Shown: positions 47,573-59,589, counted from the stretch's first letter. The stretch: DNA of 64,000 bases from Amphiura filiformis (GCF_039555335.1 NC_092640.1:41593099-41657098); one strand, 5' to 3'. Notes: generated from the sequence alone by a model not told the origin. Made by a program: numbers and translations.

Positions 47573-47823
47573 TCATAATTTGATTTCATTAGGCACAGGT
47601 CTCCCTTCAATAGCAGCTTTTATGTTCTCTAAACAAATTTGGAACTTGACATATAATGTCTCTACGGTGTCCCCTGCTGCGTGTGGCGTGACGATGACGT
47701 TGGACATCTTCAGTAGCGGGTGATCGGGTGGTAATGGTTCGGGTGTTGTCACATCAAGGGCTGCGCCTTGGATGGTGTTGTTGTTGAGTGCTTCGATTAG
47801 GGCATCTTGGTCGATTACATCAC
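47573..47823 (-). CDS. Reductase exon 4, catalytic Glu and His, stop
   Basis: The acceptor is CTTTCTCCAG. Reads GDVIDQDALIEALNNNTIQG, ALDVTTPEPLPPDHPLL, SNVIVTPHAAGDTVET and finishes GRPVPNEIKL, stop TGA at 47575-47573. A transposon ends 21 bp upstream of the acceptor, at 47845. Confidence 0.93.
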
Positions 47824-50800
47824 CTGGAGAAAGTAGGATAAAATGTGACGTGTCATGTCAAAAGGAGACACTTTTGGGCAGGATCGTAAATGGAGAAATA
47901 GCCAAAAATCTGCATGGGGTGATTTTTTCACAATTTGGGTTTGTTGCGAATTTGTAATGTTATTAATGTTAAAAATATTGTCTGATAGTTTCAGACCCGA
48001 ATATAACTAGCATCTTGTAGTTTTGGAGACATTTTTCAAGGTAATTCCTACTCTCAACATTGTGAATAATATTTTTAAAGGCCGATATCTCAATTTCCAA
48101 TTTTATAATACCATAACTTACAAACTAAATATCTTCGCTTAGGAATGTCCGATTACATTGGGGAAAACGGCATTGTGGAGCAAAATATCTCAATATTTAA
48201 GATATGTAAAAAGCTCCAAATTGATAACCTGCCCAAAAGTGTCTCCTTTTGACATGACACGTCACAAATGATCGTAGAAACATTTTATAGGCCTTTGGTG
48301 ATTACGGTACCTTTGTACTCAAGTTGAGTACAATTTAATCAATATTGAGCATGTTGAGTTCTATTTACTCATTTTGTTCCTTTTATGAATCCACATTGAG
48401 TAATTTTGTATTTGCAGTGTGTATAGCTAGGCGCTTCCATGTCTGATTGGATGATGCATGACGTCAGTCTGGCCCCCTCCGCTTCACACTATAATTAGCG
48501 ACGGTTGAATATATTGTATAGTATGCATTAGATATCAGATAGTCAGTTGGATATGTAAAGCAGCATATAGCTTCGATGGGCCCGACTAACGTTTGAAACT
48601 TACGCTACATGGTGGCATTTAATATAAGGCGCATTGTTTCACAATACATAATTTTGCTAATGACAAATATTATTTACCCATCAGTACTATTATAGTTTGC
48701 CTTTGATAAAAATCAACAACAACTTACCACGTGAAATGTTGATTATTGCAGCATTAGGCTTCATCAGTTTCAGTTCCCTCGCACCAATCATGCTTTTCGT
48801 TTTGTCACTTAAAGGTACTGTCAGCATCACGTGATCAGACGTGCGTAGTAACTCCTCGAGATTTTGACAATATTTAGCATTAACACGTTCTTCGTCCTCC
48901 TTACTCCTGGCAGTGGCGGATTTAGAGGGGGGCGCACGCGGCGCGCGCCCCCTCTATTTTGTGCAGATCGGCGCCTGACTCTGTGTATTTTTGCAGAGTG
49001 GCGCCTGACTTTGTGTGGGCGCCGAGCCGCGGCGGCGGTGGCGGTGGCTCGGCGCCCCCTCTATTGAAAATTCCTGGATCCGCCCCTGCCTGGGGTAAAA
49101 CAAAAGATGCGGTGTTGTCATCAATAATACGGAAAATATTTGTACGTTTCCATTTCAACTCTTTGGGCCGATTTCTTGAAACGCGGCTAGAGGCAATTAT
49201 GCCAAAGGGCTAGCCCTACCAATGCAGATTTTTTATAAATTCGATGAAATAAACAATGACAAAAGGTATATAAAAGAAAATAGAGTCAAACCCTAATTCG
49301 GCGTCTCAAGGGCGTTCTTATAGCCTTCCATCTAGCATGTCTAGCCTAGCATATTTGAGCGCATATTACCTTTGGGTTCGATTATGATAGACAATCTTCA
49401 TCTTAAAGGCGGCTGCTCTCTCTGCAATCTGATATCCTATTCTTCCCATACCCACAATGCCAAGCGTGGAGTCCATTAGAAGCGATCCTGAATTCACCAT
49501 TAAGTAGGTACACCAATTGAAGTCTTCGTTAAGGTACGCGTGCATTCCTGGGTAAAATGACCACAAAAAAAAAAACATCAACAAAAAACACTTAGATATT
49601 GAGACAAAATAACATGAATCAAGCGAACACACAAGAGGAATCGTACTATGGGTTCCATAAAGGAACAAGGCTTGATATAATTGGTGTCGTTTCCGTCAAA
49701 TGTACATGGTTTTTCGCGGGAGGGGGACAACTTCGTCGTTTTTGCACTATGATTGTTTTATTGAGGTTATTGGACAATACCATTGCGATGAGGCCATTGT
49801 GGTTCACAGTGATGGTATTTGCACTTAAATATTGAGGCAAATAAAGCTGACACACAAGAGGAATGAAATGGGTCCTATAAAGGATATCCTAAGGCTTGAT
49901 ATAAAGAGTGTCATAATCCCTGTCCGTCCAAAACTTTCGTTTTGATATTATTGGCCTTAACTCAAGAACCACAAACCTTTGGAAATCTAAATACGATTAT
50001 TGGTTTCCTTCGGACTTATTTATATGATCAAGGTATTAATATTTTTAAAAGTACACTGCAATTGTTTTAGTTAAGGGATGGGGTATGAACGTTTGGACAG
50101 CATTTATTGTGGGACATGAGAGCACATCAGACATATCGAATTGCATATTTCAGAATACGAAGAATGTCCTTCTGATATCAAGTAATTTTGATTTTGTGAA
50201 ATTCGCAACGTAATACACATTTTATGGCAAATCATTAAAAATTGATATTTTTGATATTTAACAGTACTCGAAGTAAACCCTGATAATTTATACTTAAAGT
50301 GTATGTAGGTGGGATGAAAAGCCGACGATCAATTGAAAATTTTGACCTTTCGTATTGAAGATATGGATTTTTTTTCCAAAACACCCAAATAAAATGAGGT
50401 CTTTTTGGGAAAAAAATCCATATCATCAATATGAAAGGTCAAAATGTTCAATTGATCGTCGGCTTTTCCTCCCAGCTACATACACTTTAAGAATATATCA
50501 TTAGATTTATAAAATATACTTCGAGGACAGTTATATCAAAAATTTGAAAAATATCAAATTTTAATAATTTGTCATAAAATTTGTATTATATCGTGAATTT
50601 CAAAAAATTAAAATTATTTGATATCAGAAAGACATGCTTCGTATTTAGAATGCAATTCGATACGTCTGAGGTGCTCTCATGTCCCACAAAAATACTGTCG
50701 AAACGCTCAAAACGCTCATTCCAGATCCCTTAAATCACCAAAACTGCAACGGATTCCTGCCATCCCACTCGCCAGATCATCCTGGGCCTGGCCTGGGGCG

Positions 50801-53309
50801 GATTTCACTAAACATGTCATTGTTTTATTTCATACACTATAATTCATCATGTATCCCAGCAAACACAAAAACGTTTTAAAAACGTTTTAAATATATATTT
50901 TGGCTTTTGGTTTAGGTAAAAACGTTTTAATAACATTAAAATGTCGGGTTATATAAAGGTCATGATAACGTTTTAAAAACGTTTTGTATGAAAACACACT
51001 ACAACAATATTTTTAAATGTTTTCAAAAAATGTTATTGTAAACTTTTTTTGCAAACATTTTTGCCAAATATTGTGTCAATACTTTAACATTATGTTAAAA
51101 TATTTAAACCCAGCAAACACAGAAATGTTCTTAAAATGTTTTTTTCAGAACCTTTTAATAACATTTAAATGTCGGGTTATATAAAGGTCATGAAAACGTT
51201 TTTAAAACGTTATTGAAAATATTTTGGGCAAACATTTTTCGCAAAATATTTTTCAACTCCCAAAATAACATTCTGTTTAGAATGTTTTGTATCATGTTTT
51301 CAAGAATGTTTTTGGAATATTATTAAAACGTTTTTATACCCTTTATATAACCCGACATTTAAACGTTTTCTATAAAACATTTTTGTTTGCTGAGCAGTAG
51401 ATTATCAAAAAATGTTTTTTAAGGTTATGAAAACGTTTTATACTGTTAATATACCCTTTATATAACCCGACATTTATACGTTTTGTGACAACCTTTTATA
51501 ACCTTTTGCGAATGATGTCGAAAACGTTTTGTGTTTGCTGGGATCTTCATAAGTATATGTGACCGTCCACCACAAACCAGCCATAAAAGTCTGCCCCGGT
51601 CAATTTGGTTTTGTTGCGTGTTTAGAAAATATGTATCATAAGCTTTAAAATGGTATATCATATGACTTCAAACGATATCCAGAAGCGGGGTTATGATTTG
51701 TTGAACTTTGCTCCTTCAACAAAATGGTACCTATAGGCCTAATTGGCGGTCATTTCAAATCATCCCCAAGTCAACGAGGCACATCGACTTCGCCTGGTAA
51801 ATAATTACATTGTACAGCAGGGAAAGTAAAATCAATACTCGGGATCGATACACGTGTATGTGCTATGCACGATTTGATATTCAGACGATAAATCTTTGGA
51901 TGCCGGGGGAGAAAATGATGAATATCTCCCGTAATGTTTGCTTTCTATAGAAGCCGATTAAGGCTTGCACATGTATATATGTGTTAAAAGAACATGATAG
52001 TCGTTAGCGAGCGTATTGACAAACAACCGTGCGTTTTGAAATCAAAAACTGACAAAAAAAATCAGATTTTATATGTGCAGAACAGAAAAAAATGACAGCT
52101 GCCCTCATTAGTAAACAATCGGGGTAACGAAACATATCACGTTACAAGCGCAATGTGGACCACTGGTGGAAGCAGTCTAATGCAGATGACGTACCAGGCT
52201 CACTGAGATCTACAGAGGTCAGTCACCGGCTATTGTCAATAGCCTTAGTCGGATGTCCCTCGGCCCATTATGCGTCTCAAACTATTAATCAGAAATGCGT
52301 GGTTATTGAAGAACAAGTGGATTCGTCCTATCATGGCGATTTCTGCCATGAAGATGTCGGGGCGATGATACTGTGCGAGGTTCAGGAATGTCCTCTTATT
52401 GTTAATTGTTGGTTATATATACCTAGACAAGATATAATGCATTGTAACCCCCACTTGAACAGGATTTAGCCACAAACAAAGGCTAGAGCTATTTAAGAAT
52501 TCTATAGACATAGGTAGAAACTTATTATCCTCTTCAACAATAGAATTATTGATTGGTTTAAAAGGTGTTTGACTGGCTCTAGCAAAATGAGATAGATGTC
52601 GCACCAACTTGGGGTACCTATGAATACGACCTTCATGCACATTTTACATTGTAACTCAGAATACAATTTGCCGACTTTACGGCTGGTTTGTGGTGGACGG
52701 TCACATATGACACCGACACAACGACACACGACACAAAGTCGGTGTCATGTCATTTTCCGCTCATTACATGTCAAACTGGAATCTCGTCTCAAAAGAGTAT
52801 AATGTTGACAAGTTTTGCGGTAGCAGGTCACAATTGCACCCACCCCCACCCCACACCCACACACCCACACCAATTATCAGATTATTATAAGCATAAATAG
52901 GCCTACCTATTTGTATATTTCTAGCCAATGCAAGCATTAATCCAAATCCAAATTCGGCAGTCGTGTTTGTGATCATTGATGTTACAACATTCGACACTTT
53001 AATACCACGTCTATTCAACATTTGAACATCAAGATGACTGTATCCTGTAGACGGAGTTGCAACTATCTTCAAATTTGGAAACAAAGAGATGAATTTCTCG
53101 TCCTTTATCAAGTTTTTATAACCAAACATATCAGGGATTGGCGCCATTAAAATGCCTTCAATTTCTTCATGTTTTTGACCCGATGAATCAGCAACGAAGT
53201 CTTCATAATACTTAATACGAAAATGTTTTTGGAAAATCGCAAGAATTGCATTCCCTTCCAGTAGGAATTTTCTTGATGAAACTATGAAGGGTAGGCCCCC
53301 TAGTGCCAT
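47573..53309 (-). CDS. D-2-hydroxyacid dehydrogenase, glyoxylate/hydroxypyruvate reductase-like, 4 exons
   Basis: Exons on the - strand: 53309-52907, 49547-49370, 48906-48728, 47823-47573, together 1011 nt (336 aa plus stop), normal for the family. The family reduces glyoxylate and hydroxypyruvate with NAD(P)H in the cytosol or mitochondria. Seen: substrate-domain start with VATPSTGYSHLDV and MITNTTAEFGFGLMLALARN; nucleotide fold GMGRIG (167-172); then the three catalytic residues Arg253 (NISRG), Glu282 (DVTTPEPLPP) and His301 (TPHAAG). All introns are GT-AG with agreeing phases and no stops. The gene sits tail-to-tail with FAR. A second first exon lies at 54837-55230. Transposons abut the acceptors of exons 3 and 4. 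Members of this family differ in substrate (glyoxylate, hydroxypyruvate, 2-ketogluconate), so the exact substrate is not settled. Confidence 0.92.
47845..48265. mobile_element. MITE, GTGACGTGTCA ends, 4-bp target duplication (copy 2)
   Basis: Same family as 2150-2547, flanked by AAAT at 47841-47844 and 48266-48269. It sits in intron 3 of the reductase gene, ending 21 bp from the exon 4 acceptor, so only the polypyrimidine tract of the old intron end remains outside it. Confidence 0.82.
48728..48906 (-). CDS. Reductase exon 3, catalytic Arg
   Basis: Reads SKEDEERVNAKYCQNLEELL, then DHVMLTVPLSDKTKSMIG and PNAAIINISR with the catalytic arginine. The donor is CGTG|GTAAGT. The acceptor CCAG|G overlaps the target-site copy of a transposon that fills 48911-49088. 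Confidence 0.92.
48911..49088. mobile_element. 178-bp element at a splice acceptor, CCTGG target duplication
   Basis: Ends CAGTGGCGGAT and ATCCGCCCCTG (inverted with one mismatch), flanked by CCTGG at 48906-48910 and 49089-49093. GC-rich, non-coding. Inserted exactly at the 3' splice site of reductase exon 3 (- strand). Confidence 0.85.
49370..49547 (-). CDS. Reductase exon 2, nucleotide-binding motif
   Basis: The acceptor is TTTTACCCAG; reads MHAYLNEDFNW, then LGIVGMGRIGYQIAERA and KIVYHNRTQ. The GxGxxG loop defines the Rossmann fold. The donor is CAAAG|GTAATA, leaving two bases that pair with G of exon 3. Confidence 0.92.
49560..50090. other. Reductase intron 1, partly repeated
   Basis: CAAACACACAAGAGGAATCG, GGTTCCATAAAGGA and AAGGCTTGATATAA at 49624-49680 recur at 49846-49900, a local ~220-bp duplication. 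No exon. Confidence 0.5.
50099..50697. mobile_element. 600-bp foldback element, GTGGGACATGAGAGCAC ends
   Basis: GTGGGACATGAGAGCACATC at the left and GGTGCTCTCATGTCCCAC at the right. The inner arms pair around a centre at ~50380 (GCCGACGATCAATTGAAAAT, CATATTGATGATATGGATTT-like). One arm only is found at 15795-15875. In reductase intron 1. Confidence 0.75.
50854..51543. mobile_element. Element with TCCCAGCAAACAC ends and AAAACGTTTT subrepeats
   Basis: TCCCAGCAAACACAAAAACG at the left and CGTTTTGTGTTTGCTGGGA at the right. Inside, AACGTTTTAAAAACGTT and GTCGGGTTATATAAAGG (and its reverse) recur. About 690 bp, non-coding, in reductase intron 1. Confidence 0.78.
51555..52712. mobile_element. 1.16-kb element with ATATGTGACCGTCCACCAC ends
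   Basis: ATATGTGACCGTCCACCACA at the left matches the reverse of TGTGGTGGACGGTCACATAT at the right; the arms extend ~50 bp. No transposase frame seen inside. It ends ~200 bp from the exon 1A donor. Confidence 0.65.
52907..53309 (-). CDS. Reductase exon 1A
   Basis: Starts at the ATG (MALGGLPFIVSSRKF) and runs 134 codons plus one base to the donor ATAG|GTAGGC. It holds most of the first half of the substrate-binding domain, including FGYKNLIKDEKF and ARNIQ. It is the nearer of two similar first exons to exon 2. Confidence 0.9.
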
Positions 53310-53554
53310 TTTCAGTAACTTGCCTGAATAACATTCAGTCGTAGACGGGTCTATCTATACAATGTAAAGTAAACCTACCACAGTACATGACCATGACATG
53401 ACTGCCCGGCATGACTGAGAACTTGACATGCCCTGTTCAAATACGAAGGTGATAATAGAACTATAGTTCACCAGGTCACTGAGTCTAACTTGCTTTATCT
53501 GGATTGCCTTTCGGTGAGTAAAACCGCATTCAGCTGCACTCTAAATTTTCAAAG

Positions 53555-54080
53555 TCATGTTAGTGCTAGTATACTAACACATATTTGTCCCAAAAATACA
53601 AACGCATACAACGCATGTATGCTATGTGTTAGTAGGCCTATATACTAGCACATAAACACTAACACATAGTTGTCCCAAAAAAACCAAACACATACAATTA
53701 TACATACACATGCTAACCGTTAGTACACTAGCACATACACATTCTGAGTGTTAGTAGCACATACATACTAACACATAGTTGTCCAAAAAAACAAACACAT
53801 ATAGGCCTACATACACACCCCAACCGTGAGCATTCTTAGTATACTAACACATACACATTCTGAGTGTTAGTAGCACATAAACACTAACACTAACGCATGT
53901 ATGCTATGTGTTAGTAGGCCTATACTAGCACATAAACACTAACACATAGTTGTCCCCCCCCCAAAAAAAAAACCCCACATACAATACATACACATGCTAA
54001 CCGTTAGTACACCCCCACATACACATTCTGAGTGTTAGTATATAGCACATAAACACTAACACATAGTTGTTGGGGTTTAA
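53555..54080. repeat. Degenerate minisatellite between the two first exons
   Basis: Units of CACATAGTTGTCC, ACACATGCTAACCGTTAGTA and CACATTCTGAGTGTTAGTA recur at least four times. It lies upstream (5') of exon 1A on the - strand, where a promoter would be expected. Confidence 0.8.
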
Positions 54081-54363
54081 ATGGGCAAAATGAGGTTAAT
54101 TTGGTCAGAAACCCATTATCAGGCGTCAACATTGGGGGGATGATTGTATGGACCATCCCCTGGCAAAATATGGGGGGGGTAAATCCCCGGATCTACGCCT
54201 ATGAAAGTAGCCTACCGAATGATATACCGTAAACACAAAGCTGGGGCACAATGACATTTTGTAAGGCTTGTTTTCCACTCATTACAATGTCAAACTGGAA
54301 TCTCGTCTAAAAAAGTTTAATGTTGACAAGTTTTGTGGGAGCAGGTCACAATTACACACACTA

Positions 54364-54817
54364 TCTCAAAAAAAGTAACTAACCCCCCTTAAATAATGGT
54401 CATTATTCAAAAAGGGGCTACTGTATTACAAATCTGTAAAATGCATTGAAAGCAGAATTTATTTCTGCGCATTTTGACACCTCATTTGATACGATAGCCC
54501 AGAAAACAATAAAACACCGGTCAATTTAATGTATAGTGAGGTCCAGATTTGAAAGTTGCACTTACATACACATTTTTACAATACAAAAAACATTACACTG
54601 AATACAAAATCAATACAATTTACTGCAACTTTCAAATCTTGGGTTACATTGATTTAAATGTACGCTGTGACGTCAATATTTAGTCAATTGCTGCAAATGA
54701 GGTGTCAAAATTTGCAGAAATAAATTCTGCTTCCAACGCATTTTACAGATTTGTAATACATTCACCCGTTTTTGAATAATGGTCATTATTTAAGGGGGGT
54801 AGTTACTTTTTTTGAGA
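54364..54817. mobile_element. 454-bp inverted-repeat element next to exon 1B
   Basis: TCTCAAAAAAAGTAACTA at the left and TAGTTACTTTTTTTGAGA at the right. The long arms include AATAATGGTCATTATT and TTTGACACCTCATTTG with reverses. It starts 19 bp past the donor of exon 1B. Confidence 0.8.
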
Positions 54818-54836
54818 TGTTTATAAATAAGCCTAC

Positions 54837-55230
54837 CTCTGTGTATATTTCTAGCCAAAGCAAGCATTAATCCAAATCCAAATTTGGCAGTCGTGTTTGT
54901 GATCATGGATGTTACAATATTCGACACTTTAATACCGCGTCTATTCAACATTTGAACATCAACATGACTGTATCCTGTAGACGGAGTTGCAACTATCTTC
55001 AAATTTGGAAACAAACAGATGAATTTCTCGTCATTTATATAACCAAACATATCACGAATTGGTACAAGTAAAATGCCTTCAATTTCTTCATCATTTTGAT
55101 GTCTTTGACCCGGTGAATCAGCAACGAAGTCTTCGTAATATTTAATACGAAAATGTTTTTGGAAAATCGCAAGAATGTCATTCCCTTTCAGTAGGAATTT
55201 TCTTGATGAAATTATGCAGGGTAGTTCCAT
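54837..55230 (-). CDS. Reductase exon 1B, duplicate first exon
   Basis: An intact copy of exon 1A: MELPCIISSRKFLLKGND, the same VATPSTGYSHVDVQML and ARNIHR, with small in-frame indels (three residues gained near residue 45, three lost near FGYINDEKF). It ends AGAG|GTAGGC, in the same phase 1 as exon 1A, so it could splice to exon 2. No second exon 2-4 set lies between it and exon 1A. It is either an alternative first exon with its own promoter or a stranded duplicate. An element at 54364-54817 starts 19 bp past its donor. Confidence 0.8.
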
Positions 55231-55330
55231 TTTCAGTATTAAACTTGCCTTAATAGCTCTTAATCTCTGGCTCTTAATAGCATTCAGTCGTACACAGTCT
55301 ATACATGTAACCTACCACAGCACTTGACTG

Positions 55331-57070
55331 CCCACTACTACCCCGGGGACTACTACCAGGCGGCTGACACTGAAAAATTTGCATGGAAAAATGACCCGTC
55401 TCCTCCGCAGCCAATTTGGTTCCGCTCCATCGAAATCAAGCCGGTCACGGAGGAGACTACCCTCCTTTGTGTTTGTTCATTTGTGTATGGAGAGCCCTTT
55501 TGGAGTCGGGAATGACTTAGGCTACGCTCTCAGCTAGAGTCCGACGCTGCATTGCACTAGAAATACCTTTTCTGTGAAATCGCTATAGAGCCAACCGGGA
55601 GCACGTATTCGTTTTGAAAATATAGCATTAAAATTAGTATCACCATTGTGGCCACCGTGCAGTGGAAAACCTTAATTCTTTCATTAAAAGGAAATGAAAA
55701 TTAAAAAAAACACGGATCTACTTGTGCACCAATAAAATTGGCACAGCAATTTGTCTCAAATATGAATGAATTTTAAGAAACATACGGGGTATGATGAACA
55801 TTGACCTGACGCCATGATAGTAGGATCTATTAGTCGTTTTATATACAATGTATATACCGTATTGTCATAATACCAATATTTGTCATTATATATAATGAGT
55901 AATATCTAGCAACGTAAATGTGCAGTTCATATGCACAAACGAATACTGATCTTTATGATATTCAGGTATTTGTACATCACATATAACATGTCACATAGGA
56001 GGTCATACGTGTTGACCTTCATCTATTGTATTTGTTCATCTGTGTATGGAGAGGATTAGCGCCATTAAACGCCATTAAAACGCCATCAGTATTAGGGCGT
56101 AGTTCAGTGAACTCACCGGATTGCTATTCCAAGTACTTTGATAATACAGATAATATGTATTAATGGGTCGAGGCGATTGCATTGAAAAACCTAATAAATT
56201 ATTCATAACAGTTACGTAATCAATCGATAGTGCGGACACTTTTATTTGCAAACCACCAAAATTCGTGATCTTTTAGCGTTGGAAAAGAAACCACGTGAAT
56301 AGAGTGCCCTCTCAAGAATATCAACTCTCTGCTACTACCTTCATGGACTGACCGTACCACTCCTCACTGCGGCATGCTCCTAGTGTTTCTAGAATGCTGT
56401 TAAAATAAGAACGATTTTAATGCTAATTTATTGCACATTCATGCTAAGGAAGCCTGATTAACTTTTTGAAATAGCCGTGTGGGAGGATTTTCAATGAAAT
56501 ATTTTTTGTGTAAAAACTGAAGCATCCTATGTATAAAATTAAAAGAATATATGAATATTAACTGCACATCATAACGATTCGTGATACCAATTGTGGTACA
56601 AATCCGTACAAAAAGATGTCGTTTAGGAAGCAGGGAATTTTATTTGAATTTTATATACGCCGAAACAATTTTTGAATTTAGTGAAAATGAAGACTGAAAA
56701 GTTGGTGAAAAAATCTATGCAAAAATACATAAAACCACGCTAAAGACTACTGTTTCGTTTTTATGGTAATCTAATCTTTTAATTTCTTAAATTAATCATA
56801 GGGTTCTATGCGGAAATTTTATATAAAAGGGGAAAAACCCAAAAAATGTCAGGCTCATAAACACATTGCACTGACCGATAGGTCCTACCATTCACAGTCA
56901 AAATCGATATGTATTGTGCGCATGTATATAAAGGCCTATGCAGAAACACGCAACTTAACAACAATTTAGCACTACATGTATAAAACACATTAAAGTTTTT
57001 AAGCAGATAAGATTCTAAAATATGCTACGTTTTCTTTTTTTGCTTTGCTTGTCATGATATTGTTATATTC
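55331..57070. other. 5' flank of exon 1B, no gene recognised
   Basis: A GC-richer patch at 55320-55510 has a 63-codon + strand frame without known motifs. The rest is AT-rich. A promoter for exon 1B, if used, should lie near 55231-55400, but no core element is clear. Confidence 0.4.
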
Positions 57071-57074
57071 TATA

Positions 57075-58140
57075 CCCGATATGTTGGAGTTACACATACC
57101 CACTTGGAAAAATTATCCAGAAACACAGATTGAACTATCACATATACGCAGATGATACGCAAATATATACAGAATTTAATCCCCGCATACCTGGAGATAG
57201 TGTAACTGCTCTTTTCAAATTGGAATCATGTATTGCTGAAATCAAGAATTGGATGAATGTAAATAAGCTTAAACTGAATGAAGATAAAACCGAATTCTTT
57301 GTTGCTAGCTCTGCATATAATTTGAAATAAATATATGAACCAACTCTTAATGTATGTGGAACAATTATCAAACCATCTGATTCTGTACGCAACCTTGGAG
57401 TTCTTTTTGATTCAACCATGTCTATGTCATCTCAAATATCTGCTGTCTCTCGCTCTTTAAATTATCATCTTCGTAATATAGGACGCATTCGCTGTTATAT
57501 TGATAAAGATACTTGCAACCATGCTGTCCGCTCACTTGTTATTTCTCGAATTGATTATTGTAACTCTTTATTATATGGAACAACTGTAAAAAACACACAA
57601 AAACTACAAAAGATACAAAACAGAGCTGACAGACTTGTTTTCAAGGCAAACCGTATGGAACACACCACTCCTCTGCTGAAAGAGCTTCACTGGCTTCCAG
57701 TAAATGAGCGTATTACCTACAAACTACTCACATTCGCTTATAAAAGTAGACATGAAACAACACCACTGTACATACAAAATCTCCTAAAATCTCACACATT
57801 TTCTGATGGTATGTTCCTACGATCACATGCTGATGGCAGTCTGCTTGAATGTAAAAGAACTCACACAACATATGGGAATAATGCCTTCTGTAATTCTGTG
57901 CCAGCTCTCTGGAACAAATTACCTGTAAAACTTCGTACTTCACATAGTCTGGCCACTTTTAAATCTAATCTGAAAACATATTTGTTTCCAAACTAAGTTT
58001 TTTATTTTTAATTAAGTTGTACATTAAGTGTAGCCTAAGATGTAGTGTAAGTTGTACTTTTTAAGATCATTGTAAAGCGCTTTGTTCATACTTTATGCTA
58101 AGGCGCTATATAAATTCCGTTTATTGTATTGTATTGTATT
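57075..58140 (+). mobile_element. 5'-truncated non-LTR retrotransposon (LINE) with reverse transcriptase end
   Basis: The frame reads YPLGKIIQKHRLNYHIYADD, carrying the reverse transcriptase YADD motif, then NWMNVNKLKLNEDKTEF, a TAA at 57328-57330, then a clean frame to 57996 (VRNLGVLFDS, SRIDYCNSLLYG, LHWLPVNERITYKLL, PALWNKLPVKLR). This is the end of a CR1/L2/jockey-type polymerase. The 3' tail has AAGCGCTTTG, GGCGCTATATAAAT and a run of TATTG. Only the last ~300 codons survive and one codon is nonsense, so the copy is dead. Confidence 0.88.
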
Positions 58141-59490
58141 GGAGTTGCCTATACACCTATCCGACTTCGCCATTACTGCGGTGTCCCCGATGTAAAACTG
58201 CGGTGTCCCGAGGTCGGGGGTTCTATCCATTATTTATTGTGTGCTATACAGAATTGTACCCGGAATTGTACACAATAGTGATATTCAATACACAATCATG
58301 AGTATTGAATTACGAATTAAATCTCCCGCTCTGGTACATCTGTGTTGCCGTCAATAGAGGGCCAAATACAGTAAACGCTTCTCGGATTGGTGTATAGGCC
58401 ACGGCCCTGCACTTCTTAGATCGCCTTGATAAGAGTTCGAAGCCCTGTCGTCAACAGAGGGCAGTAAACTCGAGGTAAAGAATATCCCATATCGCGCTAA
58501 TGAGCTGGGCAGTAACCGTAGAAAAAGCTCATTTCTGGCGAAAATTGACAAGTAACTTGCACAAATTTCTAGATACAGTTACTATAAGGTCGTGCGATGT
58601 ATTCAAACCATTAGCTACCATTTGTTAATCATTTTATTTTTAGGGAGCAATAATTATTTATCATGAATATTATTGTCATGTTGATGACATCATAGTTACT
58701 CATTTTTCAAATTTTGAAACATTTAACGCTCAAAAGTCACACAAAATCAATCACGTATATTTTTCTTTATTTCACCAGAGTGTCCTTACCAAGATTCTAG
58801 CACCAGACCATGCGCTTTCTCAAGATACAGCCTTCATAAGTGTTAGATCACTTCTGTACAATTCTTATAATTTGTTTCATGCATACAAATAGCGATGCAT
58901 GTTTTTGTTGTGTTTTTGATAGGTTTTCATGTCCGATTTTAACGATGAAACATTATTCCCTATAGAAAAACAATATGGCAAAAGATACAACAGTTTGTAA
59001 CATTCTCCATGAACTTAACCATCTATGTTTGGATTGTGATGTAATTAACGTGTGTAATGAGATTTTCTCTTTCTGAATCTGACTTGTAAATATTATTTTT
59101 CAGCACAATTTCTCATCAAATTCATACATTTCTGGGTCAAAAGTCAGGTAAAACACTTTGTGGTTTTGACATTTGGTTTAGAAATAACGCTAATAAAATC
59201 ATTTGGGTTGATCAAGCAGTTGCTTTTTATGATTTTCAAGTCAATATGCATAAATGATGAATCTGCATGTACATAATTTTTCACTTCAGTAAGCTCGTCT
59301 TTTGACCAACGTTCATTATTGATCACGGGTTATATTGTATGCGATTGACATCAAAGAACCACATGTGTATGAGCTTGTGCATTGAATTGAATTACACAAT
59401 GGTTATTCAGGTTATTGATCGCTAGATGGAAGCAAACATGATACATATTACGTAGGATTCCATGACTGTGCGGGGATTTGAACCCTAGCG
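58141..59490. other. Intergenic, no gene recognised
   Basis: Directly follows the LINE tail. The GGTGTCCC word is repeated at 58180-58215; otherwise AT-rich with chance frames. Confidence 0.45.
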
Positions 59491-59589
59491 ACCAGAACTA
59501 TGAACACTTTGAAGTATTAGCACCTTGCAGGGCCGTGAGGCCTCTATGTTCAAAATTCAAAATGGCTACCAATAAGTCAGGCCCGGGAG

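Noticed and set aside
55324-55515. 63-codon frame with tyrosine-rich start
   Set aside because: No recognisable family and isolated; kept only as a GC-richer patch in the region note.
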